From assembly GCA_035771175.1 (NCBI GenBank), contig CM069596.1, positions 9,412,001-9,476,000 on the forward strand: a DNA stretch of 64,000 nt, in the 5' to 3' direction. Below the pieces are notes generated by a model that saw nothing but the letters and a program-made list of their open reading frames with translations, did not search any database and was not told the DNA's origin. The translations under genes were made by a program, and so were the position numbers. Shown piece by piece: positions 33,431 to 43,424 of the stretch. The stretch comes from Paratinospora sagittata (lineage: Eukaryota > Streptophyta > Magnoliopsida > Ranunculales > Menispermaceae). Position 1 is the stretch's first letter. Each line of letters opens with the position of its first letter.

Positions 33431-34178
33431 TGTAAGATTTAACCAACACCAAAGAGTGATAACACGGAGGGAATGTGTTGAGATGGAACCCGCCTAGGTG
33501 GTGACTCGCCTACTCGATACCTTAGACCTGAGAAAGAAAGAAAGAGAAGAATAAGCTATCGTAAGGAGCACTAGTGTGGTGTTAGTCAAATATTCTCTAA
33601 TTCCTAAGTAAGATCCGAACTGAGTCGGGTAGTAGTATCACTAGTATTGGAGTAATGAATTGCTTACCTTGTTAATGAGAGGTGTAGAGTATTTATAGAT
33701 ATAGGAGTTTTTGGCCAGAAGTGGTAGACGTATATTTTGTTGTGACATACTGTAGTATTCCTGACAGACATATGTCTTGCCATGACATACACTCAATATT
33801 CCTAGCGGGTGTATGTCTTGTCGTGACATAAGTGTAGTGTTCCTGATGCCTCGCTGTAGATTCTATGGGATTCGGCACGCCCGGCGATTTGTCTTTTATG
33901 CTCCTCATGAGCTTGGTACACCTAGCTCATGGGACTTCGTATTTCCTGTCGAGAGTCGTTTCTCTGATTGGTGCTGCTAGTCAGCAACAGGTTTGTAACA
34001 CTGACCTCGGGTTATCTCTAGCCTTCGTCCTTTGTTTATTTTGTGCATTGTCCGAGCCATCCTCTGATTAGCTCGGTGGCACCAACCAAGAGTTGAATTT
34101 GCCTCTTCCTGGTGACACGTGGGCGAGGGTTGAGCTGACTAAACGCTAGCTCAGCATGTCAATTATAAAGGCTCAACA
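33431..34178 (+). mobile_element. Solo LTR in a C2 intron
   Basis: This is a sequence of about 748 bp, from TGTAAGATTTAACCAACACC to AAAGGCTCAACA, of the same family as 9527-10374: both have ccaacacc near the start and a 'cgtaaggag/aacact(a/g)gtg' block. Three near copies of a motif like cttgtcgtgacata are at about 33735-33835. No matching target duplication remains (cttgg left, atttc right), so it is older than the 9527 copy or its ends are misplaced. Confidence 0.6.
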
Positions 34179-34349
34179 ATTTCCATTGTTGCAAACGTAC
34201 TCTTGAGCTTTGTAATTTGGCATTTTCCCACCATTGGCAAGTAAAATGGTATTTATATATTCTAGTGATGAGGAGGGGATCCACACTTATATCTCATAAA
34301 ATGAACTCTTTCTTTCTAGTCTTTTCGGTTCAAACATGTCCAACATGTT

Positions 34350-34428
34350 TTTTTTTTTTTTTTTTTTTTTTAAGGAAACAAGTATAATTGTATTAATTAT
34401 AATAATAATAACATGTACGTGAATCAGA
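34350..34428 (-). mobile_element. 79-bp poly(A)-tailed retroposon with 14-bp TSD
   Basis: This short insert starts with about 22 T (a poly(A) tail on the - strand), then has an AT-rich body ending gtgaatcaga. It is flanked by the perfect 14-bp repeat ATGTCCAACATGTT at 34336-34349 and 34429-34442. Poly(A) and long TSDs are the mark of LINE-type target-primed insertion. The body is too short to assign and is probably a 5'-truncated LINE or SINE tail. Confidence 0.85.
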
Positions 34429-34640
34429 ATGTCCAACATGTTAGATAGTGCTGCTTCACTCACCCTCCCTTTACATGATCAAGTTCCAAGTTAATTAATT
34501 TTACCATATAGCAAAATAAATAAATAAAACTTAATTTAGGGCCTTAATCATGTGGTCAGTGATATCTCAATAATTTTTATTTGCTTTCAAAGCGAACAAC
34601 CCACTACTTTCGTTATGTTTCCATGATGCATGTTTTGCAG

Positions 34641-34758
34641 TATTCCGCTAGAGCCTGTATTTCAAGAAAGAACTATTCTGCCAACCCCCTACAACGTGGT
34701 GAAGGATCAGGAGTATTGTGGAGAGATCAAAGTTGGCCTAACTTTTACTTCTGATGAG
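34641..34758 (+). CDS. C2-domain gene, exon with IPLEPVF and GEIKVGLTF motifs
   Basis: This 118-bp exon lies between a clear acceptor (tgttttgcag) and donor (gag|gtaatt). It reads IPLEPVFQERTILP, then YNVVKDQEYCGEIKVGLTF and TSDE, the last strands of the C2 fold. It opens with one base that completes the Thr codon begun at 33188 and ends in phase 0. The motifs match plant C2 proteins closely, so this exon has decayed little. Confidence 0.88.
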
Positions 34759-34990
34759 GTAATTTATCATCTTCATAATTAATGATCATATGTTAGCTTG
34801 TTATATTATTCGGCTTTAGCTTTGATAGATATTGTTAAGTTTTTGATCCCCAAGACCTGTAGCTTTGGCTTTTTGGCTTCAATGATTTCTAACAATACCA
34901 ATGTTGTCTATTGGAAATTAATAAAATGACTACAGAAAGAACAACTCAAATTACACCCCTTAAACATTTTTGGATTGGCCCAAATAGCAC

Positions 34991-35040
<50 letters not shown>

Positions 35041-35837
35041 CACTAGTCAAAAGGCACATGCGTTGCAAGTTTAAAAAAAAAAATAGAAAAACTTAAGCTA
35101 CACGTGAGAAAAAATGGAAAGACCTCATTTCTATGGCAATTAAGCACATAAATGAAAGAATTAACCTCTTATTTAATCGGCCAAACAATTGGTGTCTTTA
35201 GAGACCTTTGAAAATTTGTATTTTCATAGCGTTCTTTATCTTCGTTCAAACCTTGCTTTTATCCTTTTCAAAAAAAGGAAAAAAAAAAAAACGAAAACTG
35301 TTTTTTTCATCTTCATCCTCTACCTAAATCTTTCTATATTAAAAATAAGAGATGAAGAGTGATAACGGAGAGATAATTTGGATGACAGTTGAAAAAGCTG
35401 AAAAAGCTAAAAAGTCGCGGATGCGGGAGAATGCGTCTAGGAAAAAAGATAACTCGTAAGTTGTAGTTTGCAACTAAAAGTTGGTTACCGTATAAATTCT
35501 ATTTTTGAGTTTATTGGGCTATTTTTATTGTTAGATTACAAAAATACCCTTCAAAATTTAACTTTTAATTTATAAAAGTAGTTTAAAAAATTAAAGAATT
35601 GAGGGGTAATTTGGGGTTTTCAATATATTAAACACCCCGTGAGTTTTCTCATACATATACATTACAATCTAAAAGTGCTATTTTAGCTCTAATGTCTATC
35701 AAGAGTTAAGATATCATTTATTTTTGGTAAAGTATGGTCGAGTTTCCAAACTACTTTTCCATTTGGGTTATGATTGAAGTATGAATGAACTGTCACATGC
35801 TCCCCATAAGTTACTTTATATCACACCAACATTTCAG
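34759..35837 (+). other. Last intron of the C2 gene
   Basis: This 1.08-kb intron has a (TA)n microsatellite at 34993-35032 and poly(A) runs near 35280. The stretch 35300-35640 is AT-rich with short direct repeats such as 'gaaaaagctgaaaaagct'. No mobile element can be named. Confidence 0.6.
34993..35032. repeat. (TA)20 microsatellite
   Basis: An uninterrupted TA dinucleotide run in the last C2-gene intron, followed by gcacacacac. Confidence 0.95.
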
Positions 35838-35891
35838 CAAACCTGCGGTGAGGAGGAGAACTATGAGCAAGTGGAGAGCTACGGCGGCTGA
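35838..35891 (+). CDS. C2-domain gene, last exon with Trp-to-stop change
   Basis: This exon follows the acceptor atttcag, in phase 0, and reads QTCGEEENYEQVESYGG then TGA. In related proteins the acidic tail ends YGGWK plus a few residues. The next codons here are AAA GAG TCA TCC GAG TAA, so the old tail very likely ran on to 35909 and the Trp codon TGG became TGA. The loss is only seven residues. Confidence 0.75.
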   Translation, partial: QTCGEEENYEQVESYGG

Positions 35892-37074
35892 AAAGAGTCA
35901 TCCGAGTAAGAAAGAAACAGCAGTTCCTTCAACACTGTTACACTGGGAACACAAGTTTGGTCTGAAGCCAAGTGTTTTGGCACAACGAACAGTAGTTCTA
36001 CAGAGGTTTTGTTTTCATCACGAATTCTGAAACAGCTGGTTATGAGTACTTTTTAAGTGTGTTAATCTAATGGGTTTGGACCAGTACTGCCATTGTCATT
36101 ATGCTTACGACTCTTTTTCCCCTATCAAGTTATCCTTTCACAAACCATATTTTGAATGCTCTGATTGTATTGCAGCAAATGATGCATCAAAATTAACAAT
36201 CTAGACTTCATTAGGTCACTAAATGGATGTTTGGCTAAAGGGGTAAGTGTATGACATGATGGATAACATCTAAGGCCTAATACTCACCTGCCTTGAGTAA
36301 TCAGCTAACAGCTTTCTATTTCCTTGAGGCATGCTTGGCTACAAGGATAAGGGTAAAACTATATTTACTTGAATATGAGAGAAAGATCCCACTCACAAGG
36401 GCAGAGAATTCTCCTGCAAGTCATATCAAAACTCAAAATGTTATGATACATATATTGACTGTAAATCTGTGTATTTTTTGCTAGCTTTTATGCAAAAGGG
36501 TGTCGACCCAACCACCATAATTTGATGAAAATCGCACCTATACAAGTTGTAGACTTGAGCACGTAATGCAGAGTAACAACTAACAAGCAAGATGTACTGT
36601 GTTGAATTTACAAGCAAAAAATGCCAAAGGCTTTCATAGAATGCAAAAGGGAAACACAGAGATGCAATACTAATATTTGGGAATCGCAAATGGTGTTACA
36701 AGCACTACCCTTGTCATAGAAGCACTTTAATGTCACCGTTGAATATGATAATAAAGACCTTTTTTTTTTTTTGTCCTCCAAATGAGAGCATCAACTCAAA
36801 ACTCTTTATCATACAGCCATGCCCATGTGGTGGCTGGGTTCTCCTTAAATTCTAACCATCTGGACTGGGCATAAGAACCATTTTAATCCAAGCCTTAAAG
36901 GAGAAAGAAAGAAAGAATTCAAACAAAATGGGAAGACTATATAAAAATATATGGCCAAAAAAGCTTCCAAAGGAGGCGGCTACATATATTAATGTATAGC
37001 TTATATACATATAGACAAGTTCTACTGAGGCGGTATTAGCTTATTTACAGACAAGAAAGATATATTCTAAGGGC
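35892..37074. other. Spacer between convergent genes
   Basis: About 1.2 kb lies between the C2 gene end (+) and the MBD gene end (-). It should hold both 3' untranslated regions. A poly(T) run is at 36761-36772. No coding sequence or mobile element is recognised. Confidence 0.55.
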
Positions 37075-38162
37075 TTACCTCTCTTCAAGTTTCAAATGTT
37101 CCCCACTTGATGCAGTTGCAAGTGTTGTATCTGTGGAGCAATCACGTGTAAGAGTTTCCGTCTTTTGTTTTGGTGTCAGCTTCTGCGACGGAGGAGAAGA
37201 TGCAGGCTGCTCTAATAAGTCAAACTGCAAAAGAGCATCATCAGTTTTTAAAAAGTTATCAACACAAACATCAGCTGATTCAAAGCTGTTTCTGTTCTTA
37301 GCTGGAACTGGATTAAATTGTCCTTCAAAGTAGTCTTGAATCACAACATCATCCTCCACTGAAATTTCACCGGTAAGAGTTTTGAATGCAAATTCAAGGC
37401 ATGGGTCAGGCCATGAATCACCAAATGGAAAGGTGGTTCCAAATTCTTCTTTCACACAAACTTCTTTTCCAGTTTCAGGGTTCCTACCATACTCTTTTGT
37501 CAAGGTTATTGGTGATTCTATTCTCAATTCATCTTTGTCAGTTTCATGGTTACCAATGTGCTTTTGGGATTCTCTTTTCGCATCAAATTCTTTTTCTTCT
37601 TTGTCAGTTTCAAGGATCTTAGCATGCTCTTCTGTAGCCTCTTGGGATTCTGCTTTAACATCATCGTTCGTTAGTTTCTCTTCAGAGACAGGAAGATTTT
37701 TACGTTCATTGAGAGGCTTTCCAGCACAAAGTGCAGCATCTGCCACAGGCCTACCCTCAAGTAGATGAAGTTGTTGCTTGGAAACCAAATGAACAAAATT
37801 TTCAGGAGTGGCAATCTTAGATGAATTGGCTTCAGACTGAGGTGGCTGCCAAATTTGCAATGAAACAGTAGGATTGCAGGCGATTATATCTGAAGTTTGC
37901 TTGGTTTTTAGCTCAGCCAGCCGTTTGGAAGTTCGACGTGGTAGGTTGAGTCCCTTTTTATCCTGTTCCCTTTGTGAAGGAGACTGAGGCTTTTCATTCC
38001 AATGTTTTTCCACGCCATTCACTACTAGTAACTGCTTCTCCATCAGAATCTGAGCTACACATGCCGCTGAGATCATCCTGCCTTCAGGCCATGTTCTGCT
38101 GCTCTCGATTTCCCTTGAGCATGGACACTTTATGGAGGCACTGACATCAACAGCCTTACCAC
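37075..38162 (-). CDS. MBD13: MBD13-like exon 6, acidic C-terminal region
   Basis: This is the largest exon, about 361 codons. It opens GGKAVDVSASIKCPC, has an RRTSKRLAELK motif (37945-37910), as in MBD13 proteins, then a Glu/Lys-rich region with repeated 'ETDKEE/ETGKE' segments at 37620-37450. It ends with FPFGDSWPDPCLEFAFKTLT and DVVIQDYF. The stop TAA overlaps a good donor (GAGAG|GTAAGC), so a longer spliced isoform is possible; I saw no obvious further exon. Confidence 0.85.
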
Positions 38163-41100
38163 CTGAAATGAACAAGTTGAAAAAAAAAAAATTCACTTCA
38201 AACATACTCTTTCAAGGTAGAGGCCTCTATTCATCAAATATATTGCAACTGAGCAGATCCTCTTGATTTAGCCATACCTTTCTTCTTTTCAATTCTCTCT
38301 CTCCCCACCCCCCAACAAAAAAAAAATGTCAATCCTACAAATTTTTTATCCCTTGCTGTAATTTGTCCTCAACCAAATGCGCCCAGAAAAGAAATGAAAA
38401 AATAAAATAAAGAGAAATAAGAGATTACCATTTGCACACAGATTGAAAGCATTCAAAGGGACCGTTTTCTGTTCCTTTCTCATGGACGATTCCAAGATCT
38501 GCTTATCCTTTACTGTTTTACTTTCATTTGAGGTCTCACCAGTAAAAAGGCATCTCCTAGTTTTGCTGCCAACTAGTAGCTTTCTTTTGGTTGCCGGAGG
38601 TAGCTAAGAGAGATGGAACAAAGGAAAAAATAAATAAAAAAAATTCAAAACTAAAAGATGGGAAAAAAAAATGATTACAATGCTCTTGGAAAATCTATAA
38701 CTAAACAACCAAGAACCACCACAGCCTTATCCAACTACCAAGTGAGCTTAGCAACTATGTGAATTGGAAAAAGGGAAAAAAATAATTTAACTTGAATAAA
38801 AAGAAATGTGTTCTGATTGTCTTAATTTTCCTAGTGAATGAATCCAGCGATCATAGAAGGCAAAGCATGGTTTTCATACAGTAATTCTTGCGTTTCGGTG
38901 CACCAAGAATTTTGGCATCAAAGCCTACCATTTGGTAATTAGTGGAAATTTCACAATAATGCAGTAACAGTAAAATCAAGAATTCTAGATTAGGAACTCA
39001 AATGAACGTGCACATTATAGACTCACTGGGATATCTTGACTTATGGACTCCAAGTCTCTGATGAGTCTTTTCTTTGGTTTGCGCACTCGCTTGTGAATTT
39101 CTCCAGTGTCAAGATAATTAAAAACTTCCTTTTTAGAACGGAATACATGCCTAGTAGCAGGACCAATATAATACTGTAGAAATAACATCCAAATTAAACG
39201 CCATGTCATCATTTTCATTGTCAAACCTTATTCAAATTTATATGTATAAAAAACTGTAGTTTAAAATATTTATAATGAAAGATTATCTAATTATGAAATA
39301 AAAACCAATAATAAATTAGAAAAACAAATTCAAAAAATGGAAAATGGAAAAAAAATGTGTTAACAATTTTTCTAAAATAGTATGATTAGAATGATATGAT
39401 AAAACAAATGGCTCTGCCAATATTGTAACTATTAGGAATAACAAACTCATAGAAACATGCCTAAAAGCAAAGAATGTTTAGATCAAACGGGAAGAAAAAC
39501 TCATTAAAGTCGAAGCTATATGGGTGGCTACCGCATCCTTTCTGATTCTACTTCCTGTATCTTTAACTTTGATTTTCTTAATCCATCCAAGCGGCAACCT
39601 CTCCTCCTTGTTATTCGTTTGGACAATAACCTAGCGAATACATGAGCAATCAGATCCTTCACATTTAACTAGGAAATGCGAAAATCAGATTATACAAATG
39701 AAATGTAACAAAAATGAATAAAATGTATGTGACAAACATTTACTTTGGAGTGTGTATCAGCGCCTTTGTTTCTGCACCTTCCAGTTTTGAGATAATTAAA
39801 GACCTCTCTCTTAGAATAGAGTTTGTGTCCCGTCATTGGGGCAATGTAACACTACAAAGAGTAAAAAGAGATATAAGTACACAAAGAGTAGGGCTTCTTA
39901 CTTTCCAAATAAATCCTCCTAAATCTATACATAAATGCTGGTTCATCAAGAATTTGCAAGAAAGGAACTACGAGTTGTTCACTCAATGCTGGAAATGCTT
40001 AAAACCAATAGTTCATTTTCTGATGCATCTTTCTGATACTCCATCCAAGAGTATCAATATTGATAAGATCTGTTCCCTATCCAATGAGCATAATGCTGGA
40101 AATGCTTAAAACCAATAGTTCATTTTCTGATGCATCTTTCTGATACTCCATCCAAGAGTATCAATATTGATAAGATCTGTTCCCTATCCAATGAAATGCT
40201 CATTGTGGCATGCTGAGAAAGTTCTGCTCTTCATTTGATGCAGCTTTGTTATCTTTCTTTATTGCCTATAATACTGTGCTCAATAGTCACTGCAATCTTA
40301 TCTAAAATGAGCTAACCACACAAAGATAGTAGTGGCATTAGCACTAAAATGATATACGATCAATAAACAACGATATTTCAAATTATAACTAGCTCATAAA
40401 AATAAACCAAAAGCTCAATTGGAAAATTTCCAGCTTTCAAAGAGCTGAATCAATCTTACAATTCATGAATTGAGTATAGATCAATGTCCCCTAATTAAAT
40501 GATAACAAGTAAATAATGTCCCCTTGAAATTATGGAAAAAAGAACAAACAGGAAAAAAAACACTGAATTATAAGATATGCAATTCACACAATGGAGATTT
40601 TCCACTTAAATGTCCATGCTTATTTAAGATATGCTAAACAAGTATATTTTTTATATTTTAAACTTTTTAATAACTATAGAGGTTAAAAGTAAAATTGATA
40701 ACACTAACATGGTTGACACACATTTTGTAAGAAAAAAGCTATTTTTAAGAAGAAAAAAAACTTATTTTTGACTTCTTTTCATAGCATTTATAAGAGATTT
40801 ATGGGTTGTTATTAGTTTATAAATTGTATGTTCTTATTTTTAAACTTATATTAAGGTTTTGGAATTATATTTTCTTTCTTTTCTTAGCGATTCCTTAGTT
40901 TTATTTCGGCATATTACATTAAACTTCAATCTCATATACAATATATCCTTTAGGAACATCTTTTAATAAAAATTGAACTTACATTTATTTTCTTGCAACT
41001 TTACATTTAAAACATAAAAAATTTCAAGATTTTTTCGAATTTTGCAAATTATTCTGATTTGTAATCTAACTTCAATGGATTTTTTGCAATTTTTCCATTT

Positions 41101-43237
41101 ACATTTAATCTGTAATTCAATGATTAAAAAACTGGAAAATCAGATGAAAACTCATAGAAGTTCAGAGAATTTCTATTTCACGGCTGGGAAAGTGGCGATT
41201 TCCTCATTTTTTTTTTTCTCTAAAACTCTGTCCTCAAACAAAAATGTTAAGACTTGGCAATTGGCATCAACAATTTAAGCACTTCTAGAACGTTTATTCG
41301 CTAAGAAATATTCATAGTATATTAGGACTAGAAGTCTAAAGCATTAAGAGACTGGAGCTTCCTAATTAAAAATGAAATTATGGAAAAAAGATTCCCCCTC
41401 CTCCATGTCAAAAGGGTGTAAAACCCAAAAAAATGCATCATCTTTGAAAATCTATTCAGTAACCTAATAAAGTAGGATATCAAGAATCCTATTTCTTTAC
41501 GGCAATGTACACAAAATCATACTGTATACAGCCTTACTTTTGCATTGCTATAGTTATTTCCAGATTTGAATATGTGAGGTTGTGACCACCAAGTCACAAA
41601 AGAACAACCTCAAGAGGTAATAGTAGATGCTACACAGTATAAACTAACCGAACTAAAACGTACACAAATGCAAATTACATTATTAAAAAAATTAAATAAA
41701 TAAAAACAAGCCACAAGATCTAGTCGAATGATGCAAAAAAAGGTCAACACTAATTATAGTATCTCGGAAATTTCAAGACCAATAAATTTTGCATGATAAT
41801 CTCATACTCTATGTTAATGTCACATCGTAATCACTCTTTCACAATATACCTTTCAGAAATGGAGAACATACCAAAATTATAGAAAAGTACAAATATCTTA
41901 ATTACTAGAAAATTGTATATTCTGACTAACCAACACCACAACAAAGAAAGCCTTACAAGTGGAACTTGCTCCATAAATGCCTCTCTCTCTCTTGGGCATT
42001 CTAATTCTCAGTATTTTTTCCCAAAATTCTGCAATTAGTATCTCTTCGTTGTAGTGTGATTGGCTCAAATAAAAAGAAATTCGTGCAAAGCAACTAAGAT
42101 TATTATTATTTTGTCAAAATTAAATCTTCTTGACAATGTACTGATCGAAGTACAAAGATGCTTCCGATCAAGATTTGTGTCATTTTTTTTTCTGTCAAAG
42201 TAATGACACGAATCATAACACAAATAATGTTGTAATGTTGTATTTCCAAAACAAATAATTGGAGCCCCTCTTTCACAACATAATACGTCTTTCTAAATAT
42301 AGAAATACATTTACCCTATGTAACCAAGACTTCTGTTGTGATTTGGTCATATAAGATAAAGAAGTCATCACAAACAACAAACATTTTTTCATGAGATAAA
42401 AATTACACTTTCAAATCAAGGTTTCATTGTCATCATGAGATTGAGATTTAAATTCAAATGTTGTCATGAGATTCTTTTGAAGAATGTGGTGTCTGCAAAG
42501 GGATAAAACCTAGCACACACACTTGTAAGTCAACAGAATTCCATCAGCAATCCCTAAAAGTATATAATATCCTGAATTTTCATGAAACTGAATTCACTTG
42601 TCATTATACAGCGAAAAATACCAATTTCAAAGCAGTACGACCATTTCAAAGGGGCATTAAATAAACTCACAATTTACACCATAAACCTACATATAAACAC
42701 AGAATTCCTTAATATTTCTCCAAATGTACGCTACGAACAAACATGCAGCCTATTTTCTTACATCAATTCACGTATGTTAACTTACAATCGCTCAAAAAGT
42801 TCAAAGGAATTTTAATCACTCCCTAAATAAGCTAATCATAACAGATTTTTGCAAAATAGAACAAGAAGAAGAAGAAAAGGAAGAATTGCAACTTTCTTTA
42901 CAATAAATAGAAGAAGTAGAACAAGAAGAAGAATTATTACTTTCTTTACAAATCAATCAAGAAAAAAACCACATCACGAGCAATGAAACAACACCGTCAT
43001 TCTAGGCAACATTGATTTTGTACTTCAACGAATAGCAGCAACAGAATTAAACAAATATACATTGAGAAAAGAAAAAACAAAATTCCACAGCAAAAAAGTA
43101 AAATCTAGCAGAAACTAGAAAAATCCAGAGCAGAAAAAAAAAATCCAAATTACCTTATATTTCCGACCGCTCCTCCGCATTTTCACCTGCACAACCCATC
43201 CTGCCGGAAGCCACTCCGGCGACTCCTCATCGGCCAT
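37075..43237 (-). CDS. MBD13: MBD13-like protein with two methyl-CpG-binding domains
   Basis: Six exons join in phase: 43237-43154, 39851-39744, 39630-39532, 39173-39027, 38603-38429 and 38162-37075, all with GT/AG sites, giving about 566 codons. Two MBD domains of about 50 residues are each split over two exons (EWLPAGWVVQVKMRRSG + CYIAPMTGHKLYSKREVF; ERLPLGWIKKIKVKDTG + YYIGPATRHVFRSKKEVF). A basic stretch (KRVRKPKKR) and a long acidic, low-complexity region with KEEKE-type repeats follow. The conserved C-terminal block DPCLEFAFKTLTG matches plant MBD13 proteins. The product is expected to be nuclear. MBD 2 keeps the Asp, Tyr and RSK residues used for methyl-CpG contact; MBD 1 has YSK in place of RSK. 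The structure is intact throughout. Confidence 0.88.
38429..38603 (-). CDS. MBD13: MBD13-like exon 5
   Basis: This 175-bp exon encodes LPPATKRKLLVGSKTRR, then a Lys/Ser-rich stretch ending LNAFNLCAN and one base of a Gly codon that is completed at 38162. Acceptor cttag, donor GTAATC. It has no named domain. Confidence 0.8.
39027..39173 (-). CDS. MBD13: MBD13-like exon 4
   Basis: This 147-bp exon encodes YYIGPATRHVFRSKKEVF, then NYLDTGEIHKRVRKPKKR, the second half of MBD 2 and a basic stretch that may be a nuclear localisation signal. RSK and the paired Tyr are conserved. The donor is CCA|GTGAGT. Confidence 0.88.
39532..39630 (-). CDS. MBD13: MBD13-like exon 3
   Basis: This 99-bp exon encodes VIVQTNNKEERLPLGWIKKI and KVKDTGSRIRKDA, the first half of MBD 2. 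The acceptor is cgctag. The donor is GCG|GTAGCC, weaker than consensus. It is phase 0 on both sides. Confidence 0.82.
39744..39851 (-). CDS. MBD13: MBD13-like exon 2
   Basis: This 108-bp exon between tttgtag and the donor GTAAAT completes MBD 1 with CYIAPMTGHKLYSKREVF and NYLKTGRCRNKG. Where most methyl-CpG-binding MBDs have an Arg (RSK) this one has Tyr (YSK), and the Asp before the paired Tyr is absent. Confidence 0.85.
39852..43153 (-). other. MBD13: Intron 1 of the MBD13-like gene
   Basis: This 3.3-kb intron is AT-rich and contains a 103-bp duplication (39985-40194). Apart from poly(A/T) runs, I see no complete mobile element. That contrasts strongly with the C2 gene next door. Its 5' end near 42850-43000 has GAAGAA-rich repeats. 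Confidence 0.6.
39985..40194. repeat. Identical 103-bp tandem duplication in an intron
   Basis: The sequence aatgctggaaatgcttaaaa...tccctatccaatga occurs at 39985-40087 and 40092-40194 with a 4-bp gap and no difference that I can find. It lies 134 bp upstream of exon 2 on the transcript (- strand). Identity implies a recent event or an assembly artefact. Confidence 0.95.
43154..43237 (-). CDS. MBD13: MBD13-like exon 1
   Basis: It starts ATGGCCGATGAGGAG and encodes MADEESPEWLPAGW then VVQVKMRRSGRKYK, the first half of MBD 1. It ends at ATATAAG before GTAATT, phase 0. This start is chosen because the MBD follows within nine residues and a TATA box lies about 180 bp upstream. A longer open frame on the same strand (to 43857) is out of frame with the MBD. 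Confidence 0.85.
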
Positions 43238-43415
43238 CCCGCCGGAATCTCACTTTCTCCGGCGACAAAACAGCTATGAACTATCCTTCTCCCCGACGAT
43301 CTCGAAATCTCCGGAAACATCCTCTTTTCTCTCTCACATTCTCTCTTCTTCTCAGATGAAGAAACGAAAACAGAGAGTAAAAGAAAAAGAGGGGTGTGAG
43401 AGAGGGTTGAGACGT

Positions 43416-43424
43416 TTTTATAGT
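43416..43424 (-). promoter_or_regulatory. MBD13: TATA box of the MBD13-like gene
   Basis: On the - strand it reads CTATAAAAA, 179 bp upstream of the ATG. It is followed by a pyrimidine-rich run (ctctctcacacccctc), typical of plant 5' leaders. The transcription start is expected 25-35 bp downstream, near 43385. Confidence 0.55.

Larger units (their letters stand above)
432..35891 (+). pseudogene. C2-domain protein gene with 32.6-kb transposon-filled intron
   Basis: Four + strand exons (432-497, about 33081-33189, 34641-34758, 35838-35891) together match the small plant single-C2-domain proteins of the Arabidopsis At1g63220 kind, which bind phospholipids in a Ca2+-dependent way. Legible family motifs in order are MDPYAFLICRTQEQK, DDFVGEAT, IPLEPVF, YNVVKDQEYCGEIKVGLTF and EEENYEQVESYGG. 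The last two junctions have sound GT/AG sites and correct phase. The exon for the N-terminus is not in the window. The segment that normally reads PEWNE is missing at the start of the second visible exon. A conserved C-terminal Trp codon is TGA. The first visible intron, 498-33080, is almost entirely nested mobile elements. Homology is from recalled family motifs. That the copy is non-functional is inferred, since a very long intron alone would not prove it. Confidence 0.75.

Noticed and set aside
36441..36689. 82-codon - strand frame near the MBD gene end
   Set aside because: It has no recognised motif, and a hydrophobic AT-rich composition expected by chance. It probably overlaps 3' untranslated sequence.
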